Source of the DNA: Cladopsammia gracilis
Taxonomy: Eukaryota; Cnidaria; Anthozoa; Scleractinia; Dendrophylliidae
Direction: 5' to 3'
Length of the DNA: 64,000 nt
Assembly (NCBI GenBank): GCA_022457155.1
Contig: JAJGOT010000477.1
Coordinates: 528,001-592,000, forward strand
In this document: positions 41,700 through 51,657 of the stretch, piece by piece
Numbering within the stretch: the first letter of the stretch is position 1
How the letters are laid out: each line of letters opens with the position of its first letter
Notes under the pieces: generated by a model
Seen by the model: only the letters and a program-made list of their open reading frames with translations
Databases searched by the model: none
What the model was told of the DNA's origin: nothing
Position numbers and translations under genes: made by a program

Positions 41700-43442
41700 C
41701 TAACTAGCCTAAACAAATTACAAAGCTAACTACAATTAATCTAATAACCTGTTTTTTATGAATGCCGTGTGTAGTTTAAATTAAAAATTCAGATAAGCTG
41801 AACGTTTAAATTGACTTAGAGATTTCATTTCTCTCATATCACATGCAGGGTAGGCTGTTCCAGAGAACTCTCCGCTATAACTAAAACTATTTTTCATGTA
41901 ATTAGTTCGTGGGAACGGGACGACTAGTTTGTTATCAGAGTCCCTAAGGGAATAGCGCATTCCATTTCGTATAACAAATTTAGAGGACAGGTATTCAGGA
42001 ACAAGACCATTTAAACACTTGTAAACCATTATGATTTTCTGTATTTGAAACTGTGTGCTCAAATCTTTCCAATCGAGTTGTCTAATTAGGCAGTTGGCGT
42101 CCGCGTCGTAGCTAGAAAAGGTTAAAACACGAGCGGCACGGTTCTGAAGCTTCTGTAGCCTTTCAAATAAAGTTTTACCACAATTACCCCAAACAAGATT
42201 GCAGTAATTGAAGTGAGATTGAATTAGCGCGTTGTATATATAATGAAGAGTAGATGGGGGCACAAAAGGTCTAATTCTTTTTATGTGTATTTGCCACCGT
42301 AGATTTTCATCAATAAATATTCCAAGCGATTTGACAGAGGAAACTTGTTTTGTTGGAATGTTATCAATCAAGAGCTCAGGTGGGTTTGACAAAGTACTCA
42401 ATTTTTGTCTAGAACCAATTAGCATGAATTCAGTTTTGGTAGTGTACAAGGTAAGTTTGTTAGAGATAAGACACTTGCATTGTTTAGATTATCCAAATCG
42501 TGATTCAGGTTTAACTGTATTGAATTCATATAAGCGTCCGCATAAGTGATGCGAGTGTCATCAGCATACATTCTGGGCTGGCATGATGTTAGGCAGTTTG
42601 GCAAGTCGTTAATGTATATGAGAAATAAAAGGGGGCCTAGGATTGTTCCCTGCGGTACCCCACATTTAAATGAACATATTTCAGAAAGAGACATTGTTGT
42701 GTGCGATTAGTCAAATATGACGTAAACCAATCAAGAGCTATTCCTTGTATTCCGTAAAGATTCATTTTGGATAAAAGGATATCATGGTCGACAGAATCGA
42801 ATGGCTTTTTTAAATCAAGAAAAAACACAGCATTAACAGTTCCACGGTCGATATTATACGCCTAGTTATCAGTAGCTTCCAGAAGAGCAGTTACAGTTGA
42901 GTGTAATGAGCGAAAACCCGATTGCAGTTTAGAAAGGATATTTTCAGTGGTCAAAAAATTATACAATTGGTCATAAACAATCCTTTCAAACCCTTAAGCT
43001 ATTACTGAAATGACTGAAATAGGCCGATAATTATTTAGATCAGATGGCTCACCTTGCTTAAACAACGGAGAAACCCTGGCACATTTCCAGTCGTCAGGAA
43101 ATATACCAGAGACTAAGGATTTATTAAATAGATCACATAGTGAAACTGAATAAGATCAGCACATTCACGTATTATTTTAGTAGAAATGTTATCAAGACCA
43201 GTTGCTTTAGATCTACATAATTTGTTTAGATGTGATAAATCGGTATTACTGCTAATCAAAGAGAAACTGAATTTCATGTTATTTACATTTAATATATAAT
43301 TGCTATAGCTTAAATAATTATTAACAGTTGGAGGTATTTCATTAGCGAGTCTGGGCCCAATTGTTGAAAAATGGTCATTAAAAGCATTAGAAAGCTCACT
43401 AGAATTAGAAATAATGTGATCATTCAATTTTAGTTCTTTCAC
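41700..43442 (-). pseudogene. CR1/L2-type LINE reverse transcriptase, frameshifted
   Basis: Order on the minus strand: 43,442-43,113 with NAFNDHFSTIGPRLANEIP and SKATGLDNISTKIIRE. Then comes 42,828-42,637 with LDLKKPFDSVDHDILLSKM (motif A), 42,694-42,419 with CGVPQGTILGPLLFLIYIND and MYADDT (catalytic box), and 42,449-41,781 with SSVKSLGIFIDENLRW, LQNRAARVLT and the C-terminal MREMKSLSQFKRSAYLNF. It lacks a recognisable endonuclease in this window. Frame breaks between the four pieces disable it. The polymerase palm is otherwise well preserved, suggesting moderate age. Confidence 0.85.
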
Positions 43443-44056
43443 TGTTGTATTATTTGTACGACGGGATGTAAGCTCATTAATGGTTTGCCACGTTTTCCGA
43501 GAATTACCCTTGGACTGAATAAAAGCATTAGAATAATAAGAATGAAGTCAAATACCTGATTTGCTTCAGTAAAATCGACATGTGATTGTTGCAGTTGTTG
43601 TTGTTGTTGGCGGGAAGTTTGAATGTCATTATTCCGGTTTGTGTTTGCTGTATTAAACTCCTTGGTCATGATTTGAAGTGCTTTTCGATAGGAATCCCGT
43701 TCTTCAGTGATTTCTTGTAACAAGTTCCTCTCCTCTTGAAGTCGGGTTTTTAACATGTAAATTTCTTGAGAAAGATCTTGATTTTTTTGTCGAAGGGTGT
43801 TAATGAGGTCACCATTATTCATATCACCTTCGCTGAGCTGATTGATCGTAGAAAATCTATCATTAATAGATTTAATTTCTGTCCAGATTTTCTCTAGCTC
43901 TTTTACAAAGACGGACGTCGATACGACTTCGGCTGGAAATTGTTCCTTTCTGAGATCATCGTGAGTGGCCGCTTCAAAATGAGCCACGGCTTCGGTTCCA
44001 TTTGAGCCAACGGCAATGGCATCGACAACGAAACGGACGACGACGACGTTTCGCAA
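43439..44056 (-). CDS. Coiled-coil ORF1-like protein upstream of the LINE RT
   Basis: A 205-residue open frame. Residues about 55-145 form a long heptad-rich coiled coil (LINTLRQKNQDLSQEIYMLK, LQEERNLLQEITEERD), followed by a Gln-rich stretch (SRQQQQQLQQ). It ends within a few bases of the RT frame on the same strand. LINE ORF1 proteins are commonly trimeric coiled-coil RNA chaperones, so ORF1 is a reasonable reading. No RRM or zinc knuckle was seen. The C-terminal part may be shifted from the original frame. Confidence 0.5.
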   Translation of the reverse strand: MRNVVVVRFVVDAIAVGSNGTEAVAHFEAATHDDLRKEQFPAEVVSTSVFVKELEKIWTEIKSINDRFSTINQLSEGDMNNGDLINTLRQKNQDLSQEIYMLKTRLQEERNLLQEITEERDSYRKALQIMTKEFNTANTNRNNDIQTSRQQQQQLQQSHVDFTEANQVFDFILIILMLLFSPRVILGKRGKPLMSLHPVVQIIQQ

Positions 44057-44099
44057 CCGAGGCAGACTGGGCCAAGGGTTTCGTTTTCGGCGGGGAAAA

Positions 44100-44978
44100 C
44101 GAAGTTAAAGCAGTGCAGCTTTCTAGATAGACGACGACTTTTTCTTTGCGAAGAACTTTGTCTTGTTACAGTCTTGTTATGGCATTCAAAGACCTCCGTA
44201 CTTGCATCTTATAAGCTATGACGATGGTTTAATCGACGATGGCAATTTATTGTTCTTTACGACCTGTGTTATTCGATTTTGGAGGCAGTTCTCTAGTTCG
44301 TAGCGCAGCTTTTGTTTTTGTTTGAAGTTAAAAGTGAATAACAATCTCGTGTAGCTTTTGACTTGCAGTTACGCTAAATTCCGACTGCTGCAATGTTCTC
44401 CCATATTTGTCCTTTCTCAGGGCTCCTCGTAGCCACATCATGTTCCAGCTGAGTCCACTGGAAAGTTGTCTTCACTAGCGGCTAAAAACAACATGGAAAA
44501 TTATTAAATTTTAGCACGAAAAAATGAACATTTATCCTATAGTACAACCTAGAGTGAACGAGTAAACATATCCCGTCAGGATACGAACAGCATCTAATTA
44601 TAATCTAACAGGTTCGGAAGATAGCAGAGGAAAGCTTACTTGTCTTTCCGACTTGTTGTTCCGCCATCACTCAGGTTTTCAGACAAACCGAACCTGAAAA
44701 GTAAATTCAAGTTAGCAGGCGAAGAAATCGACAAACTGCGTAACATTTGGATTCTGCTAATCCACAAAGAATATATGAATGACAAGGGGGAAAAAGAGTG
44801 ATTTACACTCAAAAATTATAGTTTTATACTTACCTTTTAGCGACGAAGGCAAACCTCCCTGAATTTCGTCGTCGACGAAGGCTGGACGACGTTTTGACTA
44901 TCTTACGCATGCCCAGAAGGTTCACGCGAGAAAATTTCACTTCCGGTCGGCGTCGTCGTCCTATTTCGTCGTCGATGC
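44100..44978. other. CGACGACG-rich 5' sequence of the block
   Basis: Dense CGTCGTCG / GACGAC words occur at 44,030-44,060 and 44,860-44,980, some facing each other. No coding frame. Likely 5' untranslated or promoter sequence of the minus-strand LINE. Confidence 0.4.
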
Positions 44979-45628
44979 TTAGGGGCGGACCATTAGAAAT
45001 CTTGGGAGGGGGGGTGACAATTACCAAAAAAAAAAATCCTGCAAAGGAAAATTGTCTCAAAAAAAAATTCCTGCAAGCAGTTGACCATAAAAAAATAAAA
45101 TCCTGCAAGCTAACTGGCTATATATACATATATTTATTTATTTATTTTAAACTGTATGTATGAGTATGACATGCTCTCTGGTAGTAAAATTCATCAAAAG
45201 CAACTTCAGGTTGAGTCAAATGCTGTCAAAAATTACCTGCCTCAAAGGTCTATCCATATGAAAGTCACGTTTAACATCAAGTCACTAAATTTGATCCGCG
45301 TCACGTTGCGCAATTTAGACCCCTTTTAAAATCATTCAATTTCGAACATTTTGGCTTCGTTCGTAGAAACAACGCAAAATGTCGAAAAATCCACAACGGA
45401 AAAGGTAAATTTAATATATAGAGCACCATTAAAATCATGTTTCGGGTCAATCGGGAAAAAATTAGGGTCGGCTTTTCGAGTTCGAACATTACGCATTCGA
45501 GTTTGTTTACAAGTAAAATCCGAGTGATTTTCTGACTACGTGGAAGACTAAGCCGGGTATCACGTAAAGTCAGGATGTAACGCAAAAGTCCCCACCGTTT
45601 TCAAAATGTTCGTTAAATTTGGCGCGTT

Positions 45629-46150
45629 TTGATACCAAATTCGTTGGGGTTCGCAAAAATTTACTGTCGGCCTTACGGCAGGGAAGATTATGAAGTTTGT
45701 TTATCGTGCGCTTTTATCATCCTCGTCGCTGAAGCTACTCCTCGCGATGAGAACACGAATAATGAAGGCTTTCATGGAGGTCCTCGTGGCGATACACCAA
45801 TGTTCATAAAGGAAATTAACAAGTAAGCCACAAAGAGTTAATATCTGAGTATTTTTGCCTAATTTTGGGATATTACTGCAAGGTCTCTATATTGATTTTT
45901 TCTTTTTTTCTTAGCTATCTGACCTACACTAAGCTTATATCAATTAAGAAAGAGTTAAAGACGAAGACGAGATTTGCAGAGATCGAAGACAGACCTGCCT
46001 TTATGAGAATAGTAGAGGATATTTTGGAAAGGTCCAACATCACAGGAGTACTTTTGAATAACCGGATACTACACCGCTTCAACAAGCAAATTCAGAAATT
46101 GTTTCAGTATTATAAAAGTTCAACACACGACCTCCACTCGTTGAATTCAA
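45629..46150 (+). other. Exon-intron-like open frame of unknown nature
   Basis: A frame ending ...PMFIKEINK at 45,822 meets GTAAGC. After about 92 bp a T-rich tract ending TTTTTTTCTTAG leads into YLTYTKLISIKKELKTKTRF and RIVEDILERSNITGVLLNN. The splice pair and amphipathic pattern look genuine, but I recognise no family, and the opposite strand also carries coding-like text at its right end. Confidence 0.3.
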
Positions 46151-46341
46151 AACGCATATCCTTTGTAGTGAATCTTGCCTTTATATTGGGCTTTGTCGAT
46201 ATCAATTATTTCAATTTCGTACAGAGTTTTGTCTTGTTTAGTCATATTTCTTTTGGCTCGAACTTGAGATCGCTGAAAGTTAAATTCCTCCACGAATCTC
46301 TTCGGAGGCTTCACTTCTCTCTTCACCCGCGAGTCCGCCAT
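46147..46341 (-). pseudogene. N-terminal fragment with Tudor-knot/chromo-like domain
   Basis: The minus frame from ATG 46,341 reads MADSRVKREVKPPKRF, then LYEIEIIDIDKAQYKGKIHY and KGYA. After a one-base shift FEFNEWRSC follows. The pattern (L/V)YEVEI(I/V)D...KIHYxGY...FDEWR is that of Tudor-knot-type modules that bind chromatin or RNA. This is probably a captured host first exon carried by the Harbinger-like element. The rest of the protein is missing. Confidence 0.45.
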
Positions 46342-47354
46342 GTTGCGTGATGTTGTTAATTTGCTGAATCACTGAAACTACGCATGCGTAGAACAATTAA
46401 AATTGGAAGAGAGACACTGGTATCCAGTTTGAGCTGATGTTCATCGAAAAGGGGAAAGACTTTGATATGGGTACGTCAAATTCTCATAATACTTACTATA
46501 CAAAAAGACGAAATTGCATATACTTTACTCTGATATCGAGATAAACTAAAGAAACAGCAAGAAATATAAAATGAAATCGAGTACTTGTATGTGGAGCCAC
46601 ACAAAGAGACGCAAAGCGACGAGAAGCCACATCAATTTGCCAAACATTTTTGACAGAAATTGTTGTCTCAGAACACTAGAAATGGAGTTTCAGAGCATCC
46701 AGATTTCAAAATTTTCTGGGGGGGCATGCCCCCAGACCCCCCTAGCGGCTCGAGCCTTCGGCGCTCGACCACTCCATCTCAATTCTTATTTCTCCTCATT
46801 TTTTATGCAAAGGTTCCACAGTCTGACTTAAATCTACTCTCCAGCGTTTAATACCAAAAATTGATTTGGGCCAGGTATAAAAAAATTGGACCTTGCACGC
46901 ATTTATAAAGAGGGTCTCAGAAAAAAAAAAACCTGCAGACTTGCACCTCCCCCCAAAAAAATCCTGCAGGAAAATCAGGTCGAAAAAAAAATTCATACAC
47001 TGAAAACTTTTTGACCCCCCTCCCAGGATTTCTAATGGTCCACCCCTTAAGGTCCCTAATGGTGTCAGTACGACACCGAAACGTCGCGATTATAATATTT
47101 TTAACCATCTGATTTTGACTATGCTTTTGAGTTTCCAAACTCGCATCGTAAACATGTTTTTCTTTCTGCATTTTTCATTTTACCGTTCACTTCGTTATTA
47201 ACGGACGATATATCGGATTCGCAGGGAAAATATAGCTCAAACACAGGCTTCCCAAGCTACATACGTGGTGTGTATACAGAGAAATATATGGGAAAATCAC
47301 GGATTCTCTAAAATTGGGTAAATAACTATCTATTTTGAAATAAAGTTTACCTAC

Positions 47355-47411
47355 CTCAAATGTGTTGTTTACTTGCGTCTTGTACCGAATTTGAAGCCAT
47401 TCCGACGCCAT
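47355..47411 (-). CDS. First-exon-like ORF, left arm of the palindrome
   Basis: ATGGCGTCGGAATGG opens 19 codons (MASEWLQIRYKTQVNNTFE) that end at a GAG|GTAGGT donor. Identical to the right arm copy at 48,325, transcribed outward in the opposite direction. No second exon was recognised. Confidence 0.35.
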
Positions 47412-48324
47412 TTAGCGAAGTTATTCGAAGTCGTTGTCTCCCCTTCTAAAAAGAAGGAAAGGCAGACCACTGCATCGATCGCTGGCCAGAGGTCACTCCA
47501 CAAATCGCTCTCTCCTCAAAAGGAAAAGTCCCGAATCGCAATAAAACCAACAGTTCCATAGAGCCGAATAAATTTCAGTCCACATACGTGCGCTTCGGCG
47601 GTCGAAAGACTCGTAAAGAACGAGATATTTTGCTTTAAATTCGCCTATTCGGGTTTCCAGATATGCCTGTGACCGACCTGGCGACAACGGTCGTTGCGCA
47701 ACGACACGTATCTGGTTTCATCCTCAACTCTGATTGGTCCATTTGAACCAAGTCACGCGCTGACAACACGACCCTTCACCGGAGGGAAAGGTACATTTTG
47801 TCACGAATCAAGTGTCACACTAGGACTCCGAATGTTCAACTATTCTTCTGATGGCCGTTGTCGATTCGTACTTAAACTGGTAATGAGAAATCAGCCAAAG
47901 CTTCCATTTCGCATAAAGTGCATCATCTTTTTCAGACACAGGCGACCCTCTTTTTCTGTTTACGTTTTTACGTTTAGCGCGTGACTTGGTTCAAATGGAC
48001 CAATCAGAGTTGAGGATGAAACCAGATACGTGTTGTTGCGCAACGACCGTTGTCGCCAGGTCGGTCACAAGCATATCTGGAAACCCGAATAGGCGAATTT
48101 AAAGCAAAATATCTCGTTCTTTACGAGTCTTTCGACCGCCGAAGCGCACGTATGTGGACTGAAATTTATTCGGCTCTATGGAACTGTTGGTTTTATTGCG
48201 ATTCGGGACTTTTCCTTTTGAGGAGAGAGCGATTTGTGGAGTGACCTCTGGCCAGCGATCGATGCAGTGGTCTGCCTTTCCTTCTTTTTAGAAGGGAGAC
48301 AACGACTTCGAATAATTTCGCTAA

Positions 48325-48381
48325 ATGGCGTCGGAATGGCTTCAAATTCGGTACAAGACGCAAGTAAACAACACATTTGAG
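48325..48381 (+). CDS. First-exon-like ORF, right arm of the palindrome
   Basis: Same 19 codons and donor as 47,411-47,355. Conservation of both frame and donor in the two arms may only reflect recent duplication. The sequence upstream in the shared arm would be the promoter. Confidence 0.35.
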
Positions 48382-48779
48382 GTAGGTAAACTTTATTTCA
48401 AAATAGATAGTTATTTACCCAATTTTAGAGAATCCGTGATTTTCCCATACATTTCTCTGTATACACAAGCTGTCGCATACACCACGTATGTAGCTTGGGA
48501 AGCCTGTGGCTCAAATAGTGTCACCAGACTCGAAGAATGGCTTCATCCATGAGGGCCCGGTTGTTTGTTCGAAAGTCGATCAACGCTAATCCCGGATTAA
48601 AAGTTGTTATAAAAGGTGACAGGCCGAGCACAAATCCTGCTCGTCGCTAAAAGCATTATAGCCCAGCTTTACAATATGTCTACCCCAAGTACGTACGTGT
48701 CTGAGAGATTTTACCATTCAGATTGGGGTGGCAAGATCTTGAGACACGAAGGAAGATCATTGATTTGACATTGTTTTTT

Positions 48780-49140
48780 TAAGATCAAGACAGGAAATGT
48801 ACGGATATCTTTCCTGGATGATCTACGCGCGGTGGTCTGTCCCTACTTGACACGAGCTAGTGTACAGCACCCATTCCAATACCAACGTTATTCATCTAAT
48901 GTTAACGCCCACAAGTTTTCTTTTTTTGTAAGAACTGTTCCCGCTTGGAACGCTTTGTCTCCAGCTTTTGTATGTGCTGACTCTGTTGCTGCGTTTCATT
49001 TAAGTATTTGTAACAATTTCACGTATTGACGATTTTTTTTTTTTTCCTTCGCTGTCAATATCATGAGCTTCCGTGTTCTGACCGCCCATTGCCGGATTAG
49101 CTTGCTAAAGGCAATTATGTTAATTAAAGTTAAAGTAAAG
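48780..49140 (+). pseudogene. LINE RT C-terminal fragment
   Basis: The frame 48,832-49,029 reads YQRYSSNVNAHKFSFFVRTV and PAWNALSPAFVCADSVAAFH, the terminal FxxRTxxxWNxL...DSxxxFxxxL motif of L2/CR1-type reverse transcriptases, followed by a T-rich 3' UTR. Truncated at the 5' side. Confidence 0.6.
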
Positions 49141-49808
49141 ATCAAAATAAAGATATAACAGGCCTGTTGTTCTAAATGTTATCTTTTTTTTTTGATCTTA
49201 GGAAAAATGCTTTCGCTGTGATACTGACAGGAAGAATTTACGCTTTCCAGAGCCATTTAGAATATTTCAGTAGTTACGCCGTCATTTGTTTGCTAGCTCT
49301 TGGCATAACAATAGAGTTTCTTTGGCTCATTTTGAAAGAGTTGCAAGATCAGTAGTAGCCGCTTAAGTAGGAATTATTCGCTGCTTAGGATCAGTTCATT
49401 TCTCAGTACATGATTTAATGTGAGCGCAAGTCTGCGGTTAGCATATAACTTTCGATATAGTGTTTCCTCATCACGACTAAAAGATTCTAAGATCCAAGTC
49501 TTATGCGATAGAAACGGTCTTTGGAATAGTGGCATAAAAAAATTTAAAAACAAAGTTAGCGAGGATTTAATTTCTCTGTTTAAAAATGCAGAGCTGACAC
49601 TATACAGCACATGGGCTGATTTAATTAACGACCAATATTTCGACTAACGAAATTAGCCTTCGTTAGGTTCAGGGTATTACGTAGGAAAATGCAATTTTGC
49701 TAACTTCCTTTAGGATAGGCCTGTCCGGCTGAGGGAAGCTAAGCAAAGCGGGGAAAACAAAACTGTTTTTGTTTTCAGTGATGCGTGACACTCTGGTTAA
49801 ATACTAAA
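49141..49808. other. Unassigned stretch
   Basis: A plus frame at 49,420-49,647 (SSSRLKDSKIQVLCDRNGLW, ELTLYSTWADLINDQYFD) is protein-like but unidentified, possibly a repeat-encoded C-terminus. Otherwise non-coding. Confidence 0.3.
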
Positions 49809-50344
49809 TTAAAAAGGTTTACAGTGCGACCACACGAACCGAGGCCATCCAGACAAATTTTTGAGACACATTTTGAGATTAGCCAATCACAAGTCAAGAT
49901 CTAGACAATCAAATAGCGCATAATTATACTTGACCCAGTTGTTTGGTACCGCCGAGCGAAAAAATCAGCTGTGCGCCGTGTCGAGAATCTTCGATGACCA
50001 AAGGCTAAAAATGAATTGCCGCGTTTGGATAAATCAATCCGGAAGGTATTTTTTAACGGCGCCGAAACTCACAAATTCTATGCGAGGAAGTTTTGAATTT
50101 ATATCAAATTGGCACTTCTCAGCGAGAAATCATGAGCTCGTGAGCTGAAAACCGCGAGTCTCTCAGGCGTGTTGGAAAGCAAACATGATCATTGCCTTTT
50201 TATTAATTCTTCGAGTTCTGATTGTTGAAACAAAAAAAAAAATCAACAAAGAAGCAAATTGTTTTCTAATGAGAGACATGTATAAATACGTAACAAAAGC
50301 GGACAAAGTTGGCGACGAATAAATTGGATGCATCACAGTCGCAC

Positions 50345-51380
50345 TAGCCTCCTACGCAGACGTCCTTAGGGCTCGTTACGCAATCTTTCCTCCCCCACGA
50401 ACGTCTGCTGAAACGAGCGGTTAAATTCCATTCCTTTTGTTCGCAAAGATCAGCTGGAGATCACGTGCAGATTGCTGGAGGACCAATCGGCGTTAAGTCA
50501 TTGTTTAATAAAAAGCCAATCATAAGCTATGTTAGAACAGGCTCCCTAGACCTGGCGACGATTAATTTTCTTGCGAGTTTATTCGACCGCTAAGTTTATT
50601 TATGAATGCGAAGTGATTCCAAATCCTTGCTTCATGTATGGGCGAAACTCCGAAAAAAATCGTCGGAAATAACTGCTTTCTCTGTAGTATTCATTTGATT
50701 CTTACTGGGAGAGTACGAGTGTTCGGCAAGAGTTCGGTGAACATCTCGGGCGTTATTGAAAGCGCCGTGGAAATAGATGTAAGTGTGTTTTCGTCGAGTG
50801 ACCCGTTTGTCTGCACCAAGTACATCCAAGTGTTACAAGCGGTTACTCGGATTAAGAAAGGAGTACTAAGAACTAAACGACTTCGCTTGCTTCGCTTGCA
50901 ATTTTGCTTAAAGAGTGTATAAAAGTAACCACTTGCATCTGTAAGAACTACAAAACAGCTACCATGCTGGAGATTCAAATATTTCAAACCGGAAGCAATG
51001 ACGCCGTACTTCTGACAGTGGAGGTACTGCCTAGCCCCGAGAAACACGTAATAAACTCCGAGGAGAGCTAAAAACCATTGTAATATACCACTATTCCAAT
51101 ATAGACCGTGACTATCGCATAAGACTTGGATCTTACACTCTTTTAGCCGTCTATAGTCTCTCGTTGATAAAGATTTAAATCGACGATTTTAATGACGTCT
51201 CACATACTCGTTGAAAGGCCCCGCGTCTCGCGTGAAATTTCTCAAGGTCCAAAGTGCACACTTCCTTGCTTTGGAAGTGCGCTGTGATTGGTCTATGTTT
51301 TTAACCGCTCGTTTCAGCAGACGTTCGTGGGGGAGGAAAGATTACGTGACGAGCCCTAAGGACGTCTGCGTAGGAGGCTA
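50345..51380. mobile_element. 1,036-bp Mutator-like MITE
   Basis: Inverted ends of about 90 bp (TAGCCTCCTACGCAGACGTC ... complement) are flanked by an exact 9-bp duplication CAGTCGCAC (50,336-50,344; 51,381-51,389), the signature length of Mutator-type insertion. Interior open frames on both strands (50,632-51,047) resemble no transposase. Confidence 0.85.
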
Positions 51381-51412
51381 CAGTCGCACAGGTGACAGGA
51401 GGATATAAACAC

Positions 51413-51417
51413 ATTCC
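51413..51417 (+). repeat. 5-bp target duplication ATTCC (left)
   Basis: ATTCC precedes the left LTR and follows the right LTR (56,183-56,187). Confidence 0.9.
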
Positions 51418-51611
51418 TGTAGTGTCGAGCGAGAATTCACGTGTAATGTCGAGCGTGCGAGTTCAGCCAATCACGGTTAGGGCGTTGTTTAGAGTATATA
51501 AAAGCGAATGTAATGTATTCAAGGGTGTGTGAAAGTCAGTGGACTAACAGCCAGTTCAGGAATAAAGTGTGTGTTTCTTTCCAGTCGTTGTTTAAGCCGT
51601 ACGTGTCTACA
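51418..51611 (+). repeat. 5' LTR of Ty3/gypsy element (194 bp)
   Basis: It begins TGTAG and ends CTACA. It contains a TATATAAAAG promoter box (about 51,497) and an AATAAAG polyadenylation-type signal (about 51,564). It is identical by eye to the 3' LTR. Confidence 0.95.
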
Positions 51612-51612
51612 T

Positions 51613-51630
51613 TGGCGACGAGGATCGAGC
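51613..51630 (+). promoter_or_regulatory. Primer-binding site
   Basis: TTGGCGACGAGGATCG begins one base after the LTR. TGG at its start pairs with the CCA end of a tRNA. The tRNA species cannot be named from here. Confidence 0.6.
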
Positions 51631-51657
51631 GATTTGTCGTGGTAGTCGACAGGGATT

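Larger units (their letters stand above)
44982..47046. mobile_element. 2.07-kb Harbinger-like element, non-autonomous
   Basis: The ends GGGGCGGACCATTAGAAATC and its complement (two differences over about 32 bp, continuing to GGGAGGGGGG) are flanked by TTA on both sides (44,979-44,981; 47,047-47,049). TTA/TAA duplications and G-rich ends fit PIF/Harbinger. A/T-rich subterminal blocks (AAAAAAAAATCCTGCA) are also inverted. No DDE transposase remains. The interior holds a Tudor-knot-like fragment and an exon-like frame on the other strand. Confidence 0.8.
41632..47057. mobile_element. Insertion block with AGGGACCTTAAG termini inside a PLE
   Basis: AGGGACCTTAAGC (41,632) and its complement CTTAAGGTCCCT (about 47,047-47,057, spanning the Harbinger junction) form 12-bp inverted ends. 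The PLE sequence GATGAT...(A)ATGGTGTCAG appears interrupted by it. Inside are a CR1/L2-like LINE and a coiled-coil ORF on the minus strand, plus the Harbinger-like element. It may be a single full-length LINE-like unit or a composite. Confidence 0.5.
47256..48505. repeat. Large palindrome, ~506- and ~530-bp arms with a 214-bp spacer
   Basis: 47,256-47,761 and 47,976-48,505 are inverted copies with very few differences, including a 16-bp insertion in the right arm (near 48,467). Each arm has a CAGGT-flanked GTCGTTGCGCAACGAC core and an exon-like ORF at its outer part. The element could be a foldback transposon or an inverted duplication of a promoter. Confidence 0.85.
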
